Below are positions 1 through 7,343 of a stretch of 50,836 nt of DNA, piece by piece. The notes under the pieces were generated by a model. That model searched no databases. It was not told where the DNA came from and worked only from the letters and a program-made list of their open reading frames with translations. The stretch's first letter is position 1. Each line of letters begins with the position of its first letter. This DNA is from Planctomycetaceae bacterium (GTDB taxonomy: Bacteria; Planctomycetota; Planctomycetia; Pirellulales; Pirellulaceae), in assembly GCA_002726515.1 (NCBI GenBank), contig PBTE01000115.1:1-50836 (forward strand), given 5' to 3'. The position numbers and the translations under genes were made by a program.

Positions 1-314
1 CAACCTGGTGCGAACCTTGTCTGAAAGATATGAAGGAGTTGAAACGTCTGCAGGCTAAATTCGGCAGCGCTGGGTTTACACCGCTGGGCGTCAATTTGGA
101 CGGAGATAAGAATGCTGCAACCAATTTTCTCAAGCAGAATCGACATCCCTGGCCGCAACTTTACGAACCGGGTGGGTTAGATAGTCGATTGGCCAACGAG
201 TTCGGGGTACTCACACTGCCAACCATGTTGCTGGTGGATCAAGGTGGTAAAGTGGTTAATCGCAGTGTGCACGTGAGCGAGCTGGAAGATGAGTTGGAGA
301 AGATCCTCCGCTAG
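1..314 (+). CDS. TlpA-like thioredoxin-fold protein, C-terminal part (5' end outside window)
   Basis: The reading frame is open from the left edge and ends at TAG 312-314. The first visible residues are TWCEPC, a thioredoxin-type CxxC active site with cysteines encoded at 9-11 and 18-20, so the protein starts upstream of the window. The remaining ~100 residues fit the rest of a TlpA/AhpC-TSA fold: a helix after CxxC, the strand 'TPLGVNLD', the cis-proline motif 'LTLPTMLLVDQGGKVV', and a final amphipathic helix. Members of this family are usually exported or membrane-anchored disulfide oxidoreductases with roles in cytochrome maturation or redox homeostasis. The N-terminus that would show a signal peptide is not in view, so location and exact role are unknown. 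No partner gene follows. Confidence 0.85.
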   Translation, partial: TWCEPCLKDMKELKRLQAKFGSAGFTPLGVNLDGDKNAATNFLKQNRHPWPQLYEPGGLDSRLANEFGVLTLPTMLLVDQGGKVVNRSVHVSELEDELEKILR

Positions 315-476
315 TCGGTCCAGGAACGGTGCCAGCCAACCGCTTACAGGAACTACCAGAGCCAGTTTCGGAGCTCTGACGACCAGTTTAGGAGTGGGGT
401 CCCTCTCTTGATGCGGGCTAGTAACTCAGCACCCCCCGTGCGCTCACAGAGGGGGGGCGTGCGGGCAGATACAAGC

Positions 477-644
477 TCATCCACAATCCACCCCTAATGG
501 ATCAAGACCGTGGCCCTTGAGCCATCTCTGTACCTGATCCTTCTGATTCTCCACCGAGTTGACTGGAGAATCACCCTCCGTACCCTTGTCGGTCTTACGC
601 CTAGCTACCTTAACCCTGGGGGAATAGCGCACGTATCCTATCAC
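477..644 (-). pseudogene. Truncated serine recombinase (resolvase) N-terminus
   Basis: A GTG at 644-642, preceded by AAGGAG five bases upstream, opens a 55-residue frame starting VIGYVRYSPR and later NSVENQKDQVQRWLKGHG. This matches the start of serine recombinases: strand 1 with the YxRxS motif carrying the catalytic serine, then the 'S.ENQ...' helix that opens many large resolvases. The frame stops at 479-477 just after the second strand, so the catalytic arginines, hinge and DNA-binding regions are missing. An upstream in-frame extension to 734 exists but is low-complexity and lacks a ribosome site. It is most likely the relic of a mobile element. A small expressed fragment cannot be excluded. 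Confidence 0.55.
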
Positions 645-748
645 GGTATCTCCTTGTAAAAAGTAGGGGGGGCGGGCAGCAGCCAGGGGAACTACCAAGC
701 CCAGCGCGCCCTGACCCCCCCTCCTCGCCACCACAACGAGGATTTACC

Positions 749-805
749 CCCCCCAAACGAAAACCGCTCGGCTTAGGCTAGGCCGAGCGGTTTTCGTTTG
801 GGGGG
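749..805. terminator. 24-bp perfect inverted repeat, probable bidirectional terminator
   Basis: Arms 749-772 and 782-805 are perfect reverse complements separated by nine bases. The GC core (CCGCTCGGC / GCCGAGCGG) is flanked by A-rich sequence on the left and TTTTCGTTT on the right, the layout of a bidirectional intrinsic terminator. The pairing then continues into a C6/G6 clamp, which is longer than termination needs. It lies between the recombinase remnant and the 58-residue protein, both on the minus strand, so it could end transcription of the latter. It might also be a relic of a mobile-element end. Confidence 0.6.
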
Positions 806-981
806 CAGCTTCGTGCCGCTGATGCCCAGTTTTTCTGAGCGTGAAAATCTACGGGATCTTCGTGGAACTCTTGGTCAGAATAATCTCTGCCAATAGCCTT
901 TTTAATGCCACCCGGGTGAAATTCTGGACGTAGCCAATAGGCCTGCTTTGTCGGACCCCGGGTGGTTTCAACGGATTGGAC

Positions 982-1158
982 TCACCAGCTCCAGTGCTTG
1001 TTACGCCTCTGGCGTATTCCACCGGGACTGCTCGATTTGGTTTTCGGTGCTGATTTGGCATGGCGACGACGATTTGGCTTGACGACGCGAACTCGATAAG
1101 TGTCACGTTGCTCCTGTTCATCCTGTTTGTCATCGAAACTTTGGCTGTTAGTAAACAT
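982..1158 (-). CDS. Small basic protein of 58 residues ending in RRNKHWSW
   Basis: ATG at 1158-1156 is preceded by AAAGGAAGT about ten bases upstream and opens a 58-codon frame ending in TGA at 984-982. The product has an acidic/polar start (MFTNSQSFDDKQDEQEQRD), a basic middle (VRVVKPNRRRHAKSAPKTK) and a C-terminus GGIRQRRNKHWSW. The composition is coherent, and the Arg/Lys-rich body ending in aromatic residues resembles a nucleic-acid- or ribosome-binding peptide. No signal peptide or membrane segment is present. I do not recognise a named family, and function is unknown. It stands alone in a gene-poor stretch, with the strong hairpin at 749-805 downstream as a plausible terminator. Confidence 0.55.
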   Translation of the reverse strand: MFTNSQSFDDKQDEQEQRDTYRVRVVKPNRRRHAKSAPKTKSSSPGGIRQRRNKHWSW

Positions 1159-2863
1159 TGGCTTGTTACTTCCTTTTACTGGGATTGAGTGAAGCGCCCC
1201 GTCGACTGACTACCAACCAATTGCAAGCAGCGGGCCAAACGGTTGGCATATTCCCTTCGTGCGCGAACATGTCCGGAAGTCGCTAGTTTTCCGGTGGTTA
1301 CATTTTCAGAAATAACCCGGTTGGCGGTTGGAGTTGGGTCCGAGCAGCGGATCATTTTCACTGAAAGAGTGAATGGTAGATGCCACCCACTTAAGTCGGT
1401 TTGAAATTGCGGCTTAGGGCCTTGATGTTGAGTGAATTGAATGGCTGGCGGCGCTGTCTTGCAGGAGTCGATGTTCGTAAGGGTTGCCAGAATGGGTAGT
1501 TGCACTCGCTTCACCAAAACGGGGATGCGTTTCACCATGCTGGTGAAAATTGCAGTTCCGGTCGCAACCTGGTGCCACGTCCGCATAGCGGCTTTAGTTC
1601 CGGCTTCGTCCAGCCTGCTGCCCACCTGTTCAGATTGCAGCAGCGCTGTACGCCCGGAACACGACGACTGCCTTCAGCACACAGCCTCCGGCCGCAGTCG
1701 AAAATGGGACGTCTTGTCATAAATTGTGATTTAAAACTGTCTTAGGGTTTGTACTTTGGATGCGCTCGTGACTTCCGGAACACTAGCCACAAGAGGCTTG
1801 CGCCCAGCCGGAAGGCAAATTCAACGCAACAGCTGCGCTCCCAAAAACGCGCATCGCCCGTGATCTGAATCGCGCGCTGGAGGAAACGCATTCTGTGATT
1901 TCACCCGAAGCTAATTTTTACGGAGTTTTACGGCTACATTGGTTCACATTCCTTTCTTCCACATACATCTTGTCTCCCTGTTGTGCAGACGTAGCTCGGA
2001 ACCGATCGGGGAGCCGAAATGCCTGCTTCCGTATCGTTTTCGTTGCCTCCGCATCTGGCACTGCCTGGCGGCAGCACACAGCAAAGACACCCTAAGTGTT
2101 GAAATAAAGGGCTTTAGGACTTTTCACGTGTCTTTGTCAGGTGAGGCGGTTCGATTGACGTTCTCGGTGGATCTGGTGACCTAGTGCAGCCGGCCAGCAC
2201 GACTTGCGCAATTCCCGGCTTCGGCAGCTTTTCAAAAGCCACGTAAACGTTGTTTGTGCTAAATCCGTGCCGCTGGAGACAAAAAAATGGAATGATTTTG
2301 GCCCCCCAGAGGATTGCACATGGTTTGGCCAGGCGCGCGTGCGACGATTCTCTTCTGTGACAGGCTGAAAATGAACAACGGTGTGTCGCTGAAGGAACTT
2401 TGGCCAGCCGGAGTGTGAACGGTGTTTCCTGGAGAAAAAATAATTCCTCCGTACTTTGTTTTGGTTCACTATGTTCCCCTGGGCAGGGTTTGAGTTGGGT
2501 TGGGATCCCGCTAGCCCAGATGGCGGCGGTGGCGACGCTAGTGGTCGCAGAATCTTCTTTTTTTCGACTTCGTGCCGGGAAGGTTTTCAAAATCAAAAAA
2601 AACTTGCTATTCGCTACGACCGTTAACCGACAACAATAATCAGGTCATTGATGTATTTCACTGACCCCGGGGGGATTTCATCGGACGGTTCGCTGAAACA
2701 TCGCGGACCGATACGTCGCTTATCTCCCTGCTGTTGGTTTGTGTGCCCACGTTTCTGCCGCTCCAAGGCAGTGGGGTACATTAGTGCAGTTCTGGTTTTA
2801 GAGCGGTTGGACAGATTACAGGCTCGTGCCTGGTGTGGTTGACCGCGACCAAGGAGGAGATCC
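1159..2863. other. Gene-poor region of 1.7 kb, nothing convincing seen
   Basis: Open frames exist on both strands (for example 1176-1625 and 2114-2596, both minus), but none has a recognisable domain, a coherent composition or a good ribosome site together. I see no tRNA, no rRNA and no insertion-sequence ends. Long A/T-rich patches alternate with ordinary sequence. It may be decayed sequence, a non-coding RNA locus, or the upstream control region of the BON-domain gene at 2864. Confidence 0.5.
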
Positions 2864-4018
2864 ATGCGACCAGTTATTGCGGGATTGGTAGCTAGTTTGC
2901 TGCTGATTTGCACAGCACCTTCCGTCCGTGCAGATGACGACCAGATTGCGCAAGACATCCGCACCGCTTTGAAGTTGCAGCAGGAGAGGGGAAATCTCAA
3001 GGACTTTAACGTCAGGGTAAGGGTTGAGCAGGGCGACGTGTACATGAAGGGTGTCGTGCGTCAGGCGCAACAGAGAGACTTGATGTTGGGGATTGCCAGC
3101 AGGACACGCGGTGTACAACAGGTGATTAACGAAGTCGACTTACTGGCAACTTCAGGCTCTGTGGAAAAACCTGTTTTCAGAACAGAATTCCAGCAGGGGA
3201 ACGACTATCAAGCACCCGTAAATGCCGCCTTTTTTGACAAGAACGGGAATACGGCTGTGGCCCAAACCAGTGTCTCGGGTAAAGGGCCAGGTAAAAAGCG
3301 ACTGCTGGCCAGAGCCTTGCGCAAAATACGTCCCCAAAAGCGGACGAACGCTGAGCGGTCGAATGTGAAAAACAGTCTGAGGGCTTCCCGGGCAGGCCAA
3401 TCGAAAAATTCTGCAATTTCCCAGGAAAGTGCAAACGCTGACCCGCGGCTCGGGGTGTTAAAAAACAATCCAGTCGGTTCGGAAGGTGATTTTCGCCAAT
3501 TGGCTTTGGGACCATTGCCGGGAAGTGAAGCGGCGTCACTGCAGACTGGCAATCGGGGCGTTCCGCCCCTTTCCGGAGGTTCAACGGAACAACGGACGGG
3601 TGAGAACTTGGTGAAGGCGAGTCCGCTGGGAGGAAATTCAGAAGTGAAGGTGATTCCCTTTCAAACCGCCAGTCGCCCCAGTCAGCGTCCACGACCCTTT
3701 GCACCGGCGAGGTCGATTGCTATGCGGGAAAACGTTGAGGGTGGTTACCTGGGAAATCCGATTCCGACCACGATGCCGGGGGCGGGTCCTGGGGCAGTTC
3801 CCGCACGGTTTGACAATCCCAATTTACCTGGCTATGCCTGGCCCAGTTATGCTGCTTACCCAAACTACGCTGGCTTGACCTATCCCAACCAGTATTCGGC
3901 AAACGCGTGGCCCTACATCGGACCTTTCTATCCTTATCCCCAGGTACCTTTGGGATGGCGCAAAGTGACCCTCGAGTGGGATGATGGTTGGTGGTTCCTT
4001 GATTTCCGCAGTAAATAA
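2864..4018 (+). CDS. Exported BON-domain protein with long Pro/Tyr-rich tail
   Basis: ATG 2864 follows AAGGAGGAGATCC, a very strong ribosome site. Residues 1-23 form a Sec signal peptide ending near VRA. Residues ~24-95 are a BON domain: the helix DDQIAQDIRTAL, the strand pair FNVRVRVEQGDVYMKGVV, and the closing helix and strand up to 'VQQVINEVDL'. BON domains are thought to bind phospholipid or cell-wall surfaces and occur in OsmY-like periplasmic proteins. The remaining ~290 residues are low-complexity: a basic Arg/Lys stretch around 140-190, then a Pro/Gly/Ser linker, then a Tyr/Pro/Trp-rich end (PNYAGLTYPNQY, FYPYPQVP) finishing in DDGWWFLDFRSK. A terminator follows at once, so it is probably monocistronic. 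Cell-envelope location is inferred; function is unknown. Confidence 0.85.
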   Translation: MRPVIAGLVASLLLICTAPSVRADDDQIAQDIRTALKLQQERGNLKDFNVRVRVEQGDVYMKGVVRQAQQRDLMLGIASRTRGVQQVINEVDLLATSGSVEKPVFRTEFQQGNDYQAPVNAAFFDKNGNTAVAQTSVSGKGPGKKRLLARALRKIRPQKRTNAERSNVKNSLRASRAGQSKNSAISQESANADPRLGVLKNNPVGSEGDFRQLALGPLPGSEAASLQTGNRGVPPLSGGSTEQRTGENLVKASPLGGNSEVKVIPFQTASRPSQRPRPFAPARSIAMRENVEGGYLGNPIPTTMPGAGPGAVPARFDNPNLPGYAWPSYAAYPNYAGLTYPNQYSANAWPYIGPFYPYPQVPLGWRKVTLEWDDGWWFLDFRSK

Positions 4019-4050
4019 ACGGCAGCAACGCTTGCTTCGTCTACAAGATT

Positions 4051-4085
4051 ACCCCGGTTGGTCATTTGACAAACCGGGGTTTTTT
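4051..4085 (+). terminator. Intrinsic terminator after the BON-domain gene
   Basis: Arms CCCCGGTT (4052-4059) and AACCGGGG (4072-4079) pair perfectly and are followed by six T (4080-4085). It lies 33 bases after the BON stop codon. The rest of 4086-4344 shows no gene and should contain the promoter of the next one, but I see no clear -35/-10 pair. Confidence 0.85.
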
Positions 4086-4344
4086 CGTTTCCACAAAAAT
4101 TCTCTTTTCTCAGAAAAATCCGCAAGATCATCCCAAATTAACACGATACATACGGCTAGTTGTACGGAGTTTTTCAGAAAGGAATTTACGTACTGCCACT
4201 CGCGAGAGTGATCGTGATCCGAACCGTGTTGACTCCTCTGTCGAGCACCGGTCAGGAATAACCACGAATTGAATACGAGCACTCACGGTGTGTCTCTCGT
4301 CTTCAACCGGCAGAGGTAGGGGTGACATTTTTAAGGAGCCGCCC

Positions 4345-4908
4345 ATGTCCACACGGACATTCCCCCAAATCATGGTTTTAGTTGGGTTATGCCTGGCCCT
4401 GACGAGCAGCGGGTGCATTTCTCCGTCTGCGGGGCCGTCGCTGCCCATACCTTTTCCAGTCAGTCCTTTCAGACAGGACCAGGAAGAAGACCAGTTCTGG
4501 GAGCAGGAACGGTACGAGCGGGTTCCCATACTGGGTGCATTGACCGAGGGAGGGCCGGCGAAAGCGCTAGACCCTCCGAGTGACGATCAGGTGATGAGGG
4601 CGCTTGATAAAGTCAGGCCGGTGGAGGGTGGTTGGCCTTTTCTGTGGCAACGACAGCGCAACGACGTAAAGATTACGAAAGAAAAGATCGCTGATTATAT
4701 CGATCCGCCACGTGTCTATCCCCTCATCGGACCGGCGCAGCAGCACCATGCTCATTACAAATGCTGCGTCTATTTTGAAGAAGTTACCCGCAACGGTTGG
4801 CCCATTCCCTACACCACACGAGACAATTCTGTCGAAGTCATCTACATCGACCATAACCACTTGCACATGGTCGGTAACGTGGAGAATTGCGACTGTATTG
4901 CCTACTGA
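4345..4908 (+). CDS. Putative lipoprotein with Cys/His-rich C-terminal domain
   Basis: I chose ATG 4345 (187 aa) because AAGGAG lies seven bases upstream and a signal sequence begins there; an in-frame ATG at 4288 would bury it. Residues ~8-26 are hydrophobic and end in SSGC, a plausible though imperfect lipobox. A proline- and acid-rich linker follows (FRQDQEEDQFWEQERYERVP). The C-terminal ~60 residues are the distinctive part: HHAHYKCCVYFEE, NGWPIPY, VEVIYIDHNHLHMVG and a final CDC motif, with four cysteines and at least five histidines. These could bind metal or form disulfides. I do not recognise the domain. It lies on its own between a terminator and a convergent gene. Confidence 0.7.
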   Translation: MSTRTFPQIMVLVGLCLALTSSGCISPSAGPSLPIPFPVSPFRQDQEEDQFWEQERYERVPILGALTEGGPAKALDPPSDDQVMRALDKVRPVEGGWPFLWQRQRNDVKITKEKIADYIDPPRVYPLIGPAQQHHAHYKCCVYFEEVTRNGWPIPYTTRDNSVEVIYIDHNHLHMVGNVENCDCIAY

Positions 4909-5020
4909 CCCGTTTGTTTGAAATGGGAGGGCTGATCCGCCAGGCGTGGTGTTGGCGCTTCGAGGAGAGTTGGGCGAACGGTCGAGGAAGCACAGTTGCC
5001 GCAGGGTACTTCCACCCGCG

Positions 5021-6805
5021 TCATTCTTTTGAGCGACCTGCGTCGTTTAGGTTCATCCGGTAGACTACGCGGACTTCCGTTTTTTCAATCGTTAAAGGTG
5101 GAATTTCAGAGCCGCGGTTAGATACCAGGACACCAACCAGGTTCTCGCCAACTGCAAATAAATGTGGATCGGGGTAGCAGACCAGCCAACCGTCTTTGAC
5201 CCGTGGTTGGTTCAAAAGAACTCCGTTCAGACGGACTTGCACGTGATTCTCAGTACCTTTCCGGAGCGGGGAGGTAAACAATTGTGGTATGTTCCAAAAT
5301 GGATTGATGGAAACTTTCCCGATTTTTTGTTCGTCATCCACTGATTTTGTGGTTGGGTCAGAAAGTAAGAGGTGAAGCGTAACGGAGGCGATTTTATCAG
5401 CACCACCCGATACGTCATCGCCAACCCGCAATCGTAAAAACGTATCAATTCGCGGGTCGGTTTTCAAAACCGCCGGCAACTGGGCCAACATGTTGGTGTT
5501 CTGGTAAGCGAACCTGGGAGTCTTCCATTGGTCCACTTCGGCTCCCCCTGACCCTCCTCCGCCACGACGCTGGACGACGAAGGTCTTGTCCTTGTAAGCC
5601 AAGGTTCGGGGACTGCCCAGTTCGCGGTAGGCCTGCGAATAAACTTGAATGCGATCGGAGTCGTCGCGATAAGCCTGGCGCACGTGCATTCCGGTTCGGG
5701 CCGCGACATGAGGGGGAGCGGTCCCCCAATTGAAGGTCTGCAGTGTATCCAGTCCCTGTTGCCACCAGTTGGCCACCACGCCCCGCAGGACTTCGATGGG
5801 CGGCCAGGAATAGCCGTCCGTACAATGGTGATCGTCCAGGGTGGCGACAATGTTGATCGGTTTATTGCCGATCAGGGAACGAAAGCGTTCGATCTCCAGT
5901 TCGTACGAACGGACTCCCAGGACCAGGAAATCGACGAGGTGGTCCTCTATCCAGGTTTCCACGTCCAGTCCGTCATAGTGACAGCCAAGGATGCTGTCCG
6001 GGACGCGTGCCGCGATGAGAAAGGGCTGTTGTCGCTGATGTTCAACTTGAAGGGTTGTGGCCCGGATTTCTCGCATGAACTGCGTGAGGGCCTGGTGGTG
6101 TTTCCACTGTTTACCGACCGGGAGGTTGCTGGGTCCACGTGCGAAGTCAATTTCCAGGCCGTCGAAACCGTAGTCTTCCGCCAATTCCTTTAAAATACGG
6201 AGTTTCAGGGATCGCACCTCGGGCCGGGAAAAGTCCCATTTTTTGTTTGCCCATTCATCTTCGGTGAACCAGGCGGGATGCGACTCGGCAAATTTCTTCC
6301 CGAACTCGGTGTAACTGGTTCCATCACTGATTCGATAAGAATAAAAACATTCCAGGCCGCGCCGCGTTGTCTCCTGAAGATAGATTTTCGCGATGTTGGT
6401 GCCCTTTTCCGCCCAGCGGTAAATGGTCTCAATGTTTCCGCCCATGTACGCGCTTTTGGCCAGTGGACTGTTGCGAGCTGTCATGGGGCGTGCACGCATG
6501 GGGAACAATTGATCCAGGCACCACCACTGAGCATCGATCTGGCTGTCTTGCTGGTCCGAAAAAGCCAACTCGTATTCCATCAAGTCAGGGAGACTTACTT
6601 GACTGCGAATGGCCTCCAGCAGACCATCTGCCGGGTGGTTGACGACGATTCGCCGTTTTTCACGGACCTTGGCGATGTGGTCCTTGCTGAGTTGAAAAGA
6701 GGAACCTTGTGTTTTTTCGGTTGCCAACGTCGGTACCACGCCGCCGGGACGGGTGGCAATGGTGACCGCCAAGCACGTTCGTAAGACCCACCGGTTAACT
6801 TTCAT
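5021..6805 (-). CDS. Exported glycosyl-hydrolase-like TIM-barrel protein
   Basis: 594 aa; the ATG at 6805 has GGAG six bases upstream. The N-terminus is a Sec-type signal (RTCLAVTIATRPGGVVPTLA). Residues ~50-410 read like a glycosyl-hydrolase-like family 10 barrel: an early strand with RRIVVNHPADG, ECFYSYRISDG, the conserved strand-end motif YGFDGLEIDFARG, the strand LIAARVPDS, and DFLVLGVRSYELEIERF. The Glu/Asp of GLEIDF and downstream acidic residues are catalytic candidates. Residues ~420-580 look like a beta-sandwich. Substrate cannot be read from sequence; secreted polysaccharide breakdown is an inference. It converges with the lipoprotein gene at 4345 and is divergent from the CinA-like gene. 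Confidence 0.7.
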   Translation of the reverse strand: MKVNRWVLRTCLAVTIATRPGGVVPTLATEKTQGSSFQLSKDHIAKVREKRRIVVNHPADGLLEAIRSQVSLPDLMEYELAFSDQQDSQIDAQWWCLDQLFPMRARPMTARNSPLAKSAYMGGNIETIYRWAEKGTNIAKIYLQETTRRGLECFYSYRISDGTSYTEFGKKFAESHPAWFTEDEWANKKWDFSRPEVRSLKLRILKELAEDYGFDGLEIDFARGPSNLPVGKQWKHHQALTQFMREIRATTLQVEHQRQQPFLIAARVPDSILGCHYDGLDVETWIEDHLVDFLVLGVRSYELEIERFRSLIGNKPINIVATLDDHHCTDGYSWPPIEVLRGVVANWWQQGLDTLQTFNWGTAPPHVAARTGMHVRQAYRDDSDRIQVYSQAYRELGSPRTLAYKDKTFVVQRRGGGGSGGAEVDQWKTPRFAYQNTNMLAQLPAVLKTDPRIDTFLRLRVGDDVSGGADKIASVTLHLLLSDPTTKSVDDEQKIGKVSINPFWNIPQLFTSPLRKGTENHVQVRLNGVLLNQPRVKDGWLVCYPDPHLFAVGENLVGVLVSNRGSEIPPLTIEKTEVRVVYRMNLNDAGRSKE

Positions 6806-7343
6806 GAGGACTCCGGTTGATTCAGGTTGTCCGTCCCGTTTCTGGTGGGAGGACCGTCGTTTTTGTTTCCAGACGGGTGCTTTCGAGCCTCTTGTGGAAG
6901 AAGAGGCTGACGACGGCCTGTTTCAGCGAAGGGCCGAATGAGACTGTCCAGCGAAAACAGGCAGTATTCACGATTCGGGGGAGCACCCGCCAGTGAGCGA
7001 CATTTGGACCTTCAAGGATGTGTAGAAAACCCCTATTCTAGCTGGGGTTTGTTGTGAGAAGAAATAGCCAGTAGGGCTGTCCTGACCGTCTTTTTTTCCA
7101 GTGGTGGAAAAGTGGGGGCGGACTGGGAGATAATGGAAGACAACAACACGTTCAGAAAGGCCGCTTGCGTGTATCGGTTATTGTCGAGACTCCTCTTTGC
7201 TTTTCGAATCGGGTCGATGCACCGCGAGCCGGCCGGGCTGATTTTATGAGGCGTTTCCAGACGAAAGAACCCTGTCCGGTTTCACGCGACCTCCAGGGTC
7301 GCCTCTGGAGTCGCATCCCAACTTCTTCAGCAGGCAGACCGTC
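6806..7343. other. Divergent intergenic region, no gene
   Basis: 538 bases separate the start of the glycosyl-hydrolase-like gene (minus) from the CinA-like gene (plus). I see two small hairpins: AGCCTCTT/AAGAGGCT at 6886-6908 and AAACCCC/GGGGTTT at 7027-7050. Neither has a full T-run, so neither is called a terminator. The region presumably holds both promoters, but I cannot point to convincing boxes. Confidence 0.4.

Noticed and set aside
1176..1625. 149-codon minus-strand frame ending just upstream of the 58-residue gene
   Set aside because: No domain, no good ribosome site and irregular composition; probably chance, though its position on the same strand kept it in consideration.
2114..2596. 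160-codon minus-strand frame
   Set aside because: Composition resembles random translation (scattered Cys, Pro, His) with no motif or ribosome site.
5645..6193. 182-codon plus-strand frame inside the glycosyl-hydrolase-like gene
   Set aside because: Shadow of the real minus-strand gene, which has domain motifs and a ribosome site.
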